Shown here one piece after another: positions 12,103 to 24,241 of a stretch of DNA of 64,000 nt. A model generated the notes under the pieces. The model was given only the letters and a program-made list of their open reading frames with translations. It did not search any database and was not told where the DNA came from. Location of the stretch: NCBI RefSeq assembly GCF_963662255.1, contig NW_026912157.1:213501-277500 (forward strand), written 5' to 3'. The first letter of the stretch is position 1, and each line of letters starts with the position of its first letter. Origin of the DNA: Cinclus cinclus. Taxonomy: Eukaryota > Chordata > Aves > Passeriformes > Cinclidae. A program made the translations under genes and the position numbers.

Positions 12103-15100
12103 ACAAAAATTCCAGAAGGACGAGGATTTCTCCCAGACCAAAGCTGCCCCCTCCTCCAAACCTGGCTGACATCGGAGGCCCAAACGCGCCCTACAAAATG
12201 ACATCTGCCAAGTGGGCTCTTGAGTTTGGCTTCTTGGGGAAAAGTGCCTCATTTCGGAGCCAAATTGCCTAACTTGACTGCGGCCCGTCCAGGGCTTTTG
12301 CCGCCAAAAATTCCATAAGGACGAGGATTTCTCCCAGACCAAAGCTGCTCCCTCCTCCAAACCTGGCTGCCATCGGAGGCCCAAACGCGCCCCACAAAAT
12401 GACACCTGCATTGAGGGTTCTTGAGTTTGGCTTCCTGGGGAAAAGTGCCTCCTTTCGGAGTCAACTTGCCTGCGGCCCATGCAGGGCTTTTGCCTACAAA
12501 AATTCCAGAAGGACGAGGATTTCTCCCAGACCAAAGCTGCCCCCTCCTCCAAACCTGGCTGCCATCGGAGGCCCAAACGTGCCCCACCAAATGACACCTG
12601 CATTGAGGGTTCTTGAGTTTGGCTTCCTGGGGAAAAGTGCCTCCTTTCGGAGTCAACTTGCCTGCGGCCCATGCAGGGCTTTTGCCTCCAAAAATTCCAT
12701 AAGGACGAGGATTTCTCCCAGACCAAAGCTGCCCCCTCCTCCAAACCTGGCTGCCATCGGAGGCCCAAACGTGCCCTACAAAATGACACCTGCCAAGTGG
12801 GCTCTTGAGTTTGGCTTCTTGGGTGGAAGTGCCTCCTTTCAAAGCCAACTTGCCTGCGGCCCGTGCTGGGCTTTAGACTACAAAAATTCCATAAGGACGA
12901 GGATTTCTCCCAGACCAAAGCTGCCCCCTCCTCCAAACCTGGCTGCCATCGGAGGCCCAAACGCGCCCTACAAAATGACATCTGCCAAGTGGGCTCTTGA
13001 GTTTGGCTTCTTGCGGAAAAGTGCCTCCTTTCAAAGCCAACTTGCCTAACTAGCCTGCGGCCCGTGCTGGGCTTTAGACTACAAAAATTCCATAAGGACG
13101 AGGATTTCTCCCAGACCAAAGCTGCCCCCTCCTCCAAACCTGGCTGCCATCGGAGGCCCAAACGCGCCCCAAAAATGACATCTGCATTGAGGGTTCTTGA
13201 GTTTGGCTTCTTGGGGAAAAGTGCCTCCTTTCGGAGTCAACTTGCCTAACTTGCCTGCGGCCCATGTGGGGTTTTTGCCTACAAAAATTCCATAAGGACG
13301 AGGATTTCTCCCAGACCAAAGCTGCCCCCTCCTCCAAACCTGGCTGCCATCGGAGGCCCAAACGCGCCCTACAAAATGACACCTGCCAAGTCGGCTCTTG
13401 AGTTTGGCTTCTTGGGGAAAAGTGACTCCTTTCAAAACCAACTTGCCTGCGTCCCGTCCTGGGCTTTTGCTACAAAAATTCCATAAGGACGAGGATTCCT
13501 CCCAGACCAAAGCTGCCCCCTCCTCCAAACCTGGCTGCCATCGGAGGCCCAAACGCGCCCTACAAAATGACACCTGCCAAGTCGGCTCTTGAGTTTGGCT
13601 TCTTGGGGAAAAGTGACTCCTTTCAAAACCAACTTGCCTGCGTCCCGTCCCGGACGTTTGCTACAAAAATTCCATAAGGACGAGGATTCCTCCCAGACCA
13701 AAGCTGCCCCCTCCGCCAAACCTGGCTGCCATCGGAGGCCCAAACGCGCCCTACAAAATGACATCTGCCAAGCGGGCTCTTGAGTTTGGCTTCTTGGGGA
13801 AAAGTGCCTCCTTTCGGAGTCAACTTGCCGGCGGCCCATGCAGGGCTTTTGCCTCCAAAAATTCCATAAGGACGAGGATTTCTCCCAGACCAAAGCTGCC
13901 CCCTCCTCCAAACCTGGCTGCCATCGGAGGCCCAAACGCGCCCTACAAAATGACATCTGCCAAGTGGGCTCTTGAGTTTGGCTTCTTGGGGAAAAGTGCC
14001 TCCTTTCGGAGCCAACTTGCCTAACTAGCCTGCGGCCCGTGCTGGGCTTTTGCCTACAAAAATTCCAGAAGGACGAGGATTTCTCCCAGACCAAAGCTGC
14101 CCCCTCCTCCAAACCTGGCTGCCATTGGAGGCCCAAACGCTCCCCACAAAATGACACCTGCATTGAGGGTTCTTGAGTTTGGCTTCCTGGGGAAAAGTGC
14201 CTCCTTTCGGAGTCAACTTGCCTGCGGCCCATGCAGGGCTTTTGCCTACAAAAATTCCAGAAGGACGAGGATTTCTCCCAGACCAAAGCTGCCCCCTCCT
14301 CCAAACCTGGCTGACATCGGAGGCCCAAACGTGCCCTACAAAATGACACCTGCCAAGTGGGCTCTTGAGTTTGGCTTCTTGGGTGGAAGTGCCTCCTTTC
14401 AAAGCCAACTTGCCTAATTTGCCTGCGGCCCATGTGGGGTTTTTGCCTACAAAAATTCCATAAGGACGAGGATTTCTCCCAGACCAAAGCTGCCCCCTCC
14501 TCCAAACCTGGCTGACATCGGAGGCCCAAACGCGCCCTACAAAATGACACCTGCCAAGTCGGCTCTTGAGTTTGGCTTCTTGGGTAAAAGTGACTCCTTT
14601 CAAAACCAACTTGCCTGCGTCCCGTCCTGGGCTTTTGCTACAAAAATTCCATAAGGACGAGGATTCCTCCCAGACCAAAGCTGCCCCCTCCTCCAAACCT
14701 GGCTGCCATCGGAGGCCCAAACGCGCCCTACAAAATGACATCTGCCAAGTGGGCTCTTGAGTTTGGCTTTCTGGGGAAAAGTGCCTCCTTTCGGAGTCAA
14801 CTTGCCTGCGGCTCATGCAGGGGTTTTGCCTACAAAAATTCCATAAGGACGAGGATTTCTCCCAGACCAAAGCTGCCCCCTCCTCCAAACCTGGCTGCCA
14901 TCAGAGGCCCAAACGCGCCCTACAAAATGACATCTGCCAAGTGGGCTCTTGAGTTTGGCTTCTTGGGGAAAAGTGCCTCCTTTCGGAGCCAAATTGCCTA
15001 ACTTGCCTGCGGCCCGTCCTGGGCTTTTGCCGCCAAAAATTCCAGAAGGACGAGGATTTCTCCCAGACCAAAGCTGCTCCCTCCTCCAAACCTGGCTGCC

Positions 15101-15200
15101 ATCGGAGGCCCAAACGCGCCCCACAAAATGACACCTGCATTGAGGGTTCTTGAGTTTGGCTTCCTGGGGAAAAGTGCCTCCTTTCGGAGTCAACTTGCCT
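10709..15200 (+). repeat. 23-monomer HOR, copy A (4,492 bp)
   Basis: Landmarks from 10,751 to 15,243 give 23 steps: ten of 192, eight of 201, four of 191 and one of 200, which sum to 4,492. The unit is followed directly by copy B. The left limit is set by ccggcgg (G at 10,708) against cctgcgg (T at 15,200). I found two substitutions against copy B: A at 10,841 versus T at 15,333, and T at 12,316 versus G at 16,808. The 200-bp monomer lacks one base in cgccccaaaaatgac near 13,171. Confidence 0.93.
11590..12681 (+). repeat. Trimer duplication inside the 23-mer (585-bp period)
   Basis: Positions 11,590-12,096 match 12,175-12,681 at an offset of 585 (192 + 192 + 201). Each copy contains the ctcatttcggagccaaattg tail, the gactgcggcccgtccaggg head and the cgtgccccaccaaatg variant. 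The related region near 7,575-8,174 has a single copy, so this duplication came after the split between those blocks. It was then carried into both 23-mers. Confidence 0.85.
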
Positions 15201-18200
15201 GCGGCCCATGCAGGGCTTTTGCCTACAAAAATTCCATAAGGACGAGGATTTCTCCCAGAACAAAGCTGCCCCCTCCTCCAAACCTGGCTGCCATCGGAGG
15301 CCCAAACGCGCCCTACAAAATGACATCTGCATTGTGGGTTCTTGAGTTTGGCTTCTTGGGGAAAAGTGCCTCCTTTCGGAGCCAACTTGCCTAACTTGCC
15401 TGCGGCCCGTCCTGGGCTTTTGAGTACAAAAATTCCATAAGGACGAGGATTTCTCCCAGACCAAAGCTGCTCCCTCCTCCAAACCTGGCTGCCATCGGAG
15501 GCCCAAACGCGCCCTACAAAATGACATCTGCCAAGTGGGCTCTTGAGTTTGGCTTCTTGGGGAAAAGTGACTCCTTTCAAAACCAACTTGCCTGCGTCCC
15601 GTCCCGGACGTTTGCTACAAAAATTCCATAAGGACGAGGATTTCTCCCAGACCAAAGCTGCCCCCTCCGCCAAACCTGGCTGCCATCGGAGGCCCAAACG
15701 CGCCCTACAAAATGACATCTGCCAAGCGGGCTCTTGAGTTTGGCTTCTTGGGGAAAAGTGCCTCCTTTCGGAGTCAACTTGCCGGCGGCCCATGCAGGGC
15801 TTTTGCCTACAAAAATTCCATAAGGACGAGGATTTCTCCCAGACCAAAGCTGCCCCCTCCTCCAAACCTGGCTGCCATCGGAGGCCCAAACGCGCCCTAC
15901 AAAATGACACCTGCCAAGTGGGCTCTTGAGTTTGGCTTCTTGGGGAAAAGTGCCTCCTTTCGGAGCCAACTTGCCTAACTAGCCTGCGGCCTGTGCTGGG
16001 CTTTTGCCTACAAAAATTCCATAAGGACGAGGATTTCTCCCAGACCAAAGCTGCCCCCTCCTCCAAACCTGGCTGCCATCAGAGGCCCAAACGCGCCCTA
16101 CAAAATGACATCTGCCAAGTGGGCTCTTGAGTTTGGCTTCTTGGGGAAAAGTGCCTCATTTCGGAGCCAAATTGCCTAACTTGACTGCGGCCCGTCCAGG
16201 GCTTTTGCCGCCAAAAATTCCAGAAGGACGAGGATTTCTCCCAGACCAAAGCTGCTCCCTCCTCCAAACCTGGCTGCCATCGGAGGCCCAAACGCGCCCC
16301 ACAAAATGACACCTGCATTGAGGGTTCTTGAGTTTGGCTTCCTGGGGAAAAGTGCCTCCTTTCGGAGTCAACTTGCCTGCGGCCCATGCAGGGCTTTTGC
16401 CTACAAAAATTCCAGAAGGACGAGGATTTCTCCCAGACCAAAGCTGCCCCCTCCTCCAAACCTGGCTGCCATCGGAGGCCCAAACGTGCCCCACCAAATG
16501 ACACCTGCATTGAGGGTTCTTGAGTTTGGCTTCCTGGGGAAAAGTGCCTCCTTTCGGAGTCAACTTGCCTGCGGCCCATGCAGGGCTTTTGCCTACAAAA
16601 ATTCCAGAAGGACGAGGATTTCTCCCAGACCAAAGCTGCCCCCTCCTCCAAACCTGGCTGACATCGGAGGCCCAAACGCGCCCTACAAAATGACATCTGC
16701 CAAGTGGGCTCTTGAGTTTGGCTTCTTGGGGAAAAGTGCCTCATTTCGGAGCCAAATTGCCTAACTTGACTGCGGCCCGTCCAGGGCTTTTGCCGCCAAA
16801 AATTCCAGAAGGACGAGGATTTCTCCCAGACCAAAGCTGCTCCCTCCTCCAAACCTGGCTGCCATCGGAGGCCCAAACGCGCCCCACAAAATGACACCTG
16901 CATTGAGGGTTCTTGAGTTTGGCTTCCTGGGGAAAAGTGCCTCCTTTCGGAGTCAACTTGCCTGCGGCCCATGCAGGGCTTTTGCCTACAAAAATTCCAG
17001 AAGGACGAGGATTTCTCCCAGACCAAAGCTGCCCCCTCCTCCAAACCTGGCTGCCATCGGAGGCCCAAACGTGCCCCACCAAATGACACCTGCATTGAGG
17101 GTTCTTGAGTTTGGCTTCCTGGGGAAAAGTGCCTCCTTTCGGAGTCAACTTGCCTGCGGCCCATGCAGGGCTTTTGCCTCCAAAAATTCCATAAGGACGA
17201 GGATTTCTCCCAGACCAAAGCTGCCCCCTCCTCCAAACCTGGCTGCCATCGGAGGCCCAAACGTGCCCTACAAAATGACACCTGCCAAGTGGGCTCTTGA
17301 GTTTGGCTTCTTGGGTGGAAGTGCCTCCTTTCAAAGCCAACTTGCCTGCGGCCCGTGCTGGGCTTTAGACTACAAAAATTCCATAAGGACGAGGATTTCT
17401 CCCAGACCAAAGCTGCCCCCTCCTCCAAACCTGGCTGCCATCGGAGGCCCAAACGCGCCCTACAAAATGACATCTGCCAAGTGGGCTCTTGAGTTTGGCT
17501 TCTTGCGGAAAAGTGCCTCCTTTCAAAGCCAACTTGCCTAACTAGCCTGCGGCCCGTGCTGGGCTTTAGACTACAAAAATTCCATAAGGACGAGGATTTC
17601 TCCCAGACCAAAGCTGCCCCCTCCTCCAAACCTGGCTGCCATCGGAGGCCCAAACGCGCCCCAAAAATGACATCTGCATTGAGGGTTCTTGAGTTTGGCT
17701 TCTTGGGGAAAAGTGCCTCCTTTCGGAGTCAACTTGCCTAACTTGCCTGCGGCCCATGTGGGGTTTTTGCCTACAAAAATTCCATAAGGACGAGGATTTC
17801 TCCCAGACCAAAGCTGCCCCCTCCTCCAAACCTGGCTGCCATCGGAGGCCCAAACGCGCCCTACAAAATGACACCTGCCAAGTCGGCTCTTGAGTTTGGC
17901 TTCTTGGGGAAAAGTGACTCCTTTCAAAACCAACTTGCCTGCGTCCCGTCCTGGGCTTTTGCTACAAAAATTCCATAAGGACGAGGATTCCTCCCAGACC
18001 AAAGCTGCCCCCTCCTCCAAACCTGGCTGCCATCGGAGGCCCAAACGCGCCCTACAAAATGACACCTGCCAAGTCGGCTCTTGAGTTTGGCTTCTTGGGG
18101 AAAAGTGACTCCTTTCAAAACCAACTTGCCTGCGTCCCGTCCCGGACGTTTGCTACAAAAATTCCATAAGGACGAGGATTCCTCCCAGACCAAAGCTGCC

Positions 18201-19692
18201 CCCTCCGCCAAACCTGGCTGCCATCGGAGGCCCAAACGCGCCCTACAAAATGACATCTGCCAAGCGGGCTCTTGAGTTTGGCTTCTTGGGGAAAAGTGCC
18301 TCCTTTCGGAGTCAACTTGCCGGCGGCCCATGCAGGGCTTTTGCCTCCAAAAATTCCATAAGGACGAGGATTTCTCCCAGACCAAAGCTGCCCCCTCCTC
18401 CAAACCTGGCTGCCATCGGAGGCCCAAACGCGCCCTACAAAATGACATCTGCCAAGTGGGCTCTTGAGTTTGGCTTCTTGGGGAAAAGTGCCTCCTTTCG
18501 GAGCCAACTTGCCTAACTAGCCTGCGGCCCGTGCTGGGCTTTTGCCTACAAAAATTCCAGAAGGACGAGGATTTCTCCCAGACCAAAGCTGCCCCCTCCT
18601 CCAAACCTGGCTGCCATTGGAGGCCCAAACGCTCCCCACAAAATGACACCTGCATTGAGGGTTCTTGAGTTTGGCTTCCTGGGGAAAAGTGCCTCCTTTC
18701 GGAGTCAACTTGCCTGCGGCCCATGCAGGGCTTTTGCCTACAAAAATTCCAGAAGGACGAGGATTTCTCCCAGACCAAAGCTGCCCCCTCCTCCAAACCT
18801 GGCTGACATCGGAGGCCCAAACGTGCCCTACAAAATGACACCTGCCAAGTGGGCTCTTGAGTTTGGCTTCTTGGGTGGAAGTGCCTCCTTTCAAAGCCAA
18901 CTTGCCTAATTTGCCTGCGGCCCATGTGGGGTTTTTGCCTACAAAAATTCCATAAGGACGAGGATTTCTCCCAGACCAAAGCTGCCCCCTCCTCCAAACC
19001 TGGCTGACATCGGAGGCCCAAACGCGCCCTACAAAATGACACCTGCCAAGTCGGCTCTTGAGTTTGGCTTCTTGGGTAAAAGTGACTCCTTTCAAAACCA
19101 ACTTGCCTGCGTCCCGTCCTGGGCTTTTGCTACAAAAATTCCATAAGGACGAGGATTCCTCCCAGACCAAAGCTGCCCCCTCCTCCAAACCTGGCTGCCA
19201 TCGGAGGCCCAAACGCGCCCTACAAAATGACATCTGCCAAGTGGGCTCTTGAGTTTGGCTTTCTGGGGAAAAGTGCCTCCTTTCGGAGTCAACTTGCCTG
19301 CGGCTCATGCAGGGGTTTTGCCTACAAAAATTCCATAAGGACGAGGATTTCTCCCAGACCAAAGCTGCCCCCTCCTCCAAACCTGGCTGCCATCAGAGGC
19401 CCAAACGCGCCCTACAAAATGACATCTGCCAAGTGGGCTCTTGAGTTTGGCTTCTTGGGGAAAAGTGCCTCCTTTCGGAGCCAAATTGCCTAACTTGCCT
19501 GCGGCCCGTCCTGGGCTTTTGCCGCCAAAAATTCCAGAAGGACGAGGATTTCTCCCAGACCAAAGCTGCTCCCTCCTCCAAACCTGGCTGCCATCGGAGG
19601 CCCAAACGCGCCCCACAAAATGACACCTGCATTGAGGGTTCTTGAGTTTGGCTTCCTGGGGAAAAGTGCCTCCTTTCGGAGTCAACTTGCCT
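15201..19692 (+). repeat. 23-monomer HOR, copy B (4,492 bp)
   Basis: This is the direct tandem repeat of copy A, including its one-base deletion (near 17,663), its ggaggcccaaacgctcccc variant and its cttgggtaaaagtgac tail. Agreement runs on to about 19,728, giving a crossover interval of roughly 15,201-15,236 in a monomer head. The crossover is therefore in register between homologous monomers, as expected of unequal exchange or a replication-based duplication. Confidence 0.93.
16082..17173 (+). repeat. Trimer duplication, counterpart in copy B
   Basis: This is the same 585-bp-period doublet shifted by 4,492 bp. In this copy both halves carry ccagaagg after the ccgccaaaaatt head, whereas in copy A the second half has ccataagg. 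One of the two arrays has therefore mutated or been converted since duplication. Confidence 0.85.
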
Positions 19693-20702
19693 GCGGCCCA
19701 TGCAGGGCTTTTGCCTACAAAAATTCCAGAAGGACGAGGATTTCTCCCAGACCAAAGCTGCCCCCTCCTCCAAACCTGGCTGCCATCGGAGGCCCAAACG
19801 CGCCCCACCAAATGACACCTGCATTGAGGGTTCTTGAGTTTGGCTTCCTGGGGAAAAGTGCCTCCTTTCAAAGCCAACATGCCTAACTTGCCTGCAGCCC
19901 GTCCTGGGCTTTTGCCTACAAAAATTCCAGAAGGACGAGGATTTCTCCCAGACCAAAGCTGCCCCCTCCTCCAAACCTGGCTGCCATCGGAGGCCCAAAC
20001 GTGCCCTACAAAATGACACTTGCCAAGTGGGCTCTTGAGTTTGGCTTCTTGGGTGGAAGTGCCTCCTTTCAAAGCCAACTTGCCTGCGGCACGTCCTGGG
20101 CTTTTCCCTACAAAAATTCCATAAGGACGAGGATTTCTCCCAGACCAAAGCTGCCCCCTCCTCCAAACCTGGCTGCCATCGGAGGTCCAAACGCGCCCTA
20201 CAAAATGACATCTGCCAAGTGGGCTCTTGAGTTTGGCTTCTTGCGGAAAAGTGCCTCCTTTCAAAGCCAACTTGCCTAACTAGCCTGCGGCCCGTGCTGG
20301 GCTTTAGACTACAAAAATTCCATAAGGACGAGGATTTCTCCCAGACCAAAGCTGCCCCCTCCTCCAAACCTGGCTGCCATCGGAGGCCCAAACGCGCCCC
20401 ACAAAATGACATCTGCATTGAGGGTTCTTGAGTTTGGCTTCTTGGGGAAAAGTGCCTCCTTTCGGAGTCAACTTGCCTAACTTGCCTGCGGCCCATGTGG
20501 GGTTTTTGCCTACAAAAATTCCATAAGGACGAGGATTTCTCCCAGACCAAAGCTGCCCCCTCCTCCAAACCTGGCTGCCATCGGAGGCCCAAACGCGCCC
20601 TACAAAATGACACCTGCCAAGTCGGCTCTTGAGTTTGGCTTCTTGGGGAAAAGTGACTCCTTTCAAAACCAACTTGCCTGCGTCCCGTCCTGGGCTTTTG
20701 CT
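19693..20702 (+). repeat. Mixed monomers linking the 23-mers to the next HOR block
   Basis: These monomers end the 23-mer series and include private variants: gccaacatgcctaac near 19,876, tgacacttgccaag near 20,015 and gcttttccctac near 20,100. From about 20,113 the sequence matches 3,141 onward at offset 16,972, including cggaggtccaaac. There is no non-satellite sequence. Confidence 0.82.
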
Positions 20703-23700
20703 ACAAAAATTCCATAAGGACGAGGATTTCTCCCAGACCAAAGCTGCCCCCTCCTCCAAACCTGGCTGCCATCGGAGGCCCAAACGCGCCCTACAAAATG
20801 ACACCTGCCAAGTGGGCTCTTGAGTTTGGCTTCTTGGGGAAAAGTGCCTCCTTTCAAAGCCAACTTGCCTAACTTGCCTGCGGCCCGTCCTGGGCTTTTG
20901 CCTACAAAAATTCCAGAAGGACAAGGATTTCTCCCAGACCAAAGCTGCTCCCTCCTCCAAACCTGGCTGCCATCGGAGGCCCAAACGCGCCCTACAAAAT
21001 GACATCTGCCAAGTGGGCTCTTGAGTTTGGCTTCTTGGGGAAAAGTGACTCCTTTCAAAACCAACTTGCCTGCGTCCCGTCCCGGACGTTTGCTACAAAA
21101 ATTCCATAAGGACGAGGATTCCTCCCAGACCAAAGCTGCCCCCTCCGCCAAACCTGGCTGCCATCGGAGGCCCAAACGCGCCCTACAAAATGACATCTGC
21201 CAAGCGGGCTCTTGAGTTTGGCTTCTTGGGGAAAAGTGCCTCCTTTCGGAGTCAACTTGCCGGCGGCCCATGCAGGGCTTTTGCCTCCAAAAATTCCATA
21301 AGGACGAGGATTTCTCCCAGACCAAAGCTGCCCCCTCCTCCAAACCTGGCTGCCATCGGAGGCCCAAACGCGCCCTACAAAATGACACCTGCCAAGTGGG
21401 CTCTTGAGTTTGGCTTCTTGGGGAAAAGTGCCTCCTTTCGGAGCCAACTTGCCTAACTAGCCTGCGGCCCGTGCTGGGCTTTTGCCTACAAAAATTCCAG
21501 AAGGACGAGGATTTCTCCCAGACCAAAGCTGCCCCCTCCTCCAAACCTGGCTGCCATTGGAGGCCCAAACGCGCCCCACAAAATGACACCTGCATTGAGG
21601 GTTCTTGAGTTTGGCTTCCTGGGGAAAAGTGCCTCCTTTCGGAGTCAACTTGCCTGCGGCCCATGCAGGGCTTTTGCCTACAAAAATTCCAGAAGGACGA
21701 GGATTTCTCCCAGACCAAAGCTGCCCCCTCCTCCAAACCTGGCTGCCATCGGAGGCCCAAACGTGCCCTACAAAATGACACCTGCCAAGTGGGCTCTTGA
21801 GTTTGGCTTCTTGGGTGGAAGTGCCTCCTTTCAAAGCCAACTTGCCTAATTTGCCTGCGGCCCATATGGGGTTTTTGCCTACAAAAATTCCATAAGGACG
21901 AGGATTTCTCCCAGACCAAAGCTGCCCCCTCCTCCAAACCTGGCTGACATCGGAGGCCCAAACGCGCCCTACAAAATGACACCTGCCAAGTCGGCTCTTG
22001 AGTTTGGCTTCTTGGGGAAAAGTGACTCCTTTCAAAACCAACTTGCCTGCGTCCCGTCCTGGGCTTTTGCTACAAAAATTCCATAAGGACGAGGATTTCT
22101 CCCAGAACAAAGCTGCCCCCTCCTCCAAACCTGGCTGCCATCGGAGGCCCAAACGCGCCCTATAAAATGACACCTGCCAAGTGGGCTCTTGAGTTTGGCT
22201 TCTTGGGGAAAATTGCCTCCTTTCGGAGTCAACTTGCCGGCGGCCCATGCAGGGCTTTTGCCTACAAAAATTCCATAAGGACGAGGATTTCTCCCAGAAC
22301 AAAGCTGCCCCCTCCTCCAAACCTGGCTGCCATCGGAGGCCCAAACGCGCCCTACAAAATGACATCTGCATTGTGGGTTCTTGAGTTTGGCTTCTTGGGG
22401 AAAAGTGCCTCCTTTCGGAGCCAACTTGCCTAACTTGCCTGCGGCCCGTCCTGGGCTTTTGAGTACAAAAATTCCATAAGGACGAGGATTTCTCCCAGAC
22501 CAAAGCTGCTCCCTCCTCCAAACCTGGCTGCCATCGGAGGCCCAAACGCGCCCTACAAAATGACATCTGCCAAGTGGGCTCTTGAGTTTGGCTTCTTGGG
22601 GAAAAGTGCCTCCTTTCAAAACCAACTTGCCTGCGTCCCGTCCCGGACGTTTGCTACAAAAATTCCATAAGGACGAGGATTCCTCCCAGACCAAAGCTTC
22701 CCCCTCCGCCAAACCTGGCTGCCATCGGAGGCCCAAACGCGCCCTACAAAATGACATCTGCCAAGCGGGCTCTTGAGTTTGGCTTCTTGGGGAAAAGTGC
22801 CTCCTTTCGGAGTCAACTTGCCGGCGGCCCATGCAGGGCTTTTGCCTACAAAAATTCCATAAGGACGAGGATTTCTCCCAGACCAAAGCTGCCCCCTCCT
22901 CCAAACCTGGCTGCCATCGGAGGCCCAAACGCGCCCTACAAAATGACACCTGCCAAGTGGGCTCTTGAGTTTGGCTTCTTGGGGAAAAGTGCCTCCTTTC
23001 AAAGCCAACTTGCCTAACTTGCCTGCGGCCCGTCCTGGGCTTTTGCCTACAAAAATTCCAGAAGGACAAGGATTTCTCCCAGACCAAAGCTGCTCCCTCC
23101 TCCAAACCTGGCTGCCATCGGAGGCCCAAACGCGCCCTACAAAATGACATCTGCCAAGTGGGCTCTTGAGTTTGGCTTCTTGGGGAAAAGTGACTCCTTT
23201 CAAAACCAACTTGCCTGCGTCCCGTCCCGGACGTTTGCTACAAAAATTCCATAAGGACGAGGATTCCTCCCAGACCAAAGCTGCCCCCTCCGCCAAACCT
23301 GGCTGCCATCGGAGGCCCAAACGCGCCCTACAAAATGACATCTGCCAAGCGGGCTCTTGAGTTTGGCTTCTTGGGGAAAAGTGCCTCCTTTCGGAGTCAA
23401 CTTGCCGGCGGCCCATGCAGGGCTTTTGCCTCCAAAAATTCCATAAGGACGAGGATTTCTCCCAGACCAAAGCTGCCCCCTCCTCCAAACCTGGCTGCCA
23501 TCGGAGGCCCAAACGCGCCCTACAAAATGACACCTGCCAAGTGGGCTCTTGAGTTTGGCTTCTTGGGGAAAAGTGCCTCCTTTCGGAGCCAACTTGCCTA
23601 ACTAGCCTGCGGCCCGTGCTGGGCTTTTGCCTACAAAAATTCCAGAAGGACGAGGATTTCTCCCAGACCAAAGCTGCCCCCTCCTCCAAACCTGGCTGCC

Positions 23701-24241
23701 ATTGGAGGCCCAAACGCGCCCCACAAAATGACACCTGCATTGAGGGTTCTTGAGTTTGGCTTCCTGGGGAAAAGTGCCTCCTTTCGGAGTCAACTTGCCT
23801 GCGGCCCATGCAGGGCTTTTGCCTACAAAAATTCCAGAAGGACGAGGATTTCTCCCAGACCAAAGCTGCCCCCTCCTCCAAACCTGGCTGCCATCGGAGG
23901 CCCAAACGTGCCCTACAAAATGACACCTGCCAAGTGGGCTCTTGAGTTTGGCTTCTTGGGTGGAAGTGCCTCCTTTCAAAGCCAACTTGCCTAATTTGCC
24001 TGCGGCCCATGTGGGGTTTTTGCCTACAAAAATTCCATAAGGACGAGGATTTCTCCCAGACCAAAGCTGCCCCCTCCTCCAAACCTGGCTGACATCGGAG
24101 GCCCAAACGCGCCCTACAAAATGACACCTGCCAAGTCGGCTCTTGAGTTTGGCTTCTTGGGTAAAAGTGACTCCTTTCAAAACCAACTTGCCTGCGTCCC
24201 GTCCTGGGCTTTTGCTACAAAAATTCCATAAGGACGAGGAT
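20703..24241 (+). repeat. HOR with 2,145-bp period, interrupted
   Basis: Positions 20,703-22,096 match 22,848-24,241 at offset 2,145, which fits 11 monomers (four of 201, four of 192, three of 191). The 751 bp between the matching parts (22,097-22,847) belong to other subtypes, so this is not a simple tandem pair. Differences found include cccatatgggg versus cccatgtgggg (about 21,866/24,009) and cttggggaaaag versus cttgggtaaaag (about 22,016/24,161). Confidence 0.78.

Noticed and set aside
10709..19692. The 23-mer pair as an assembly duplication
   Set aside because: Not adopted as the main reading because at least two substitutions separate the copies. Reads are needed to settle it, so it stays a caveat.
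22140..22170. TATA-like box at ccctataaaatgac
   Set aside because: It is a single-base variant of the usual ccctacaaaatgac and occurs in an otherwise ordinary monomer with no gene downstream.
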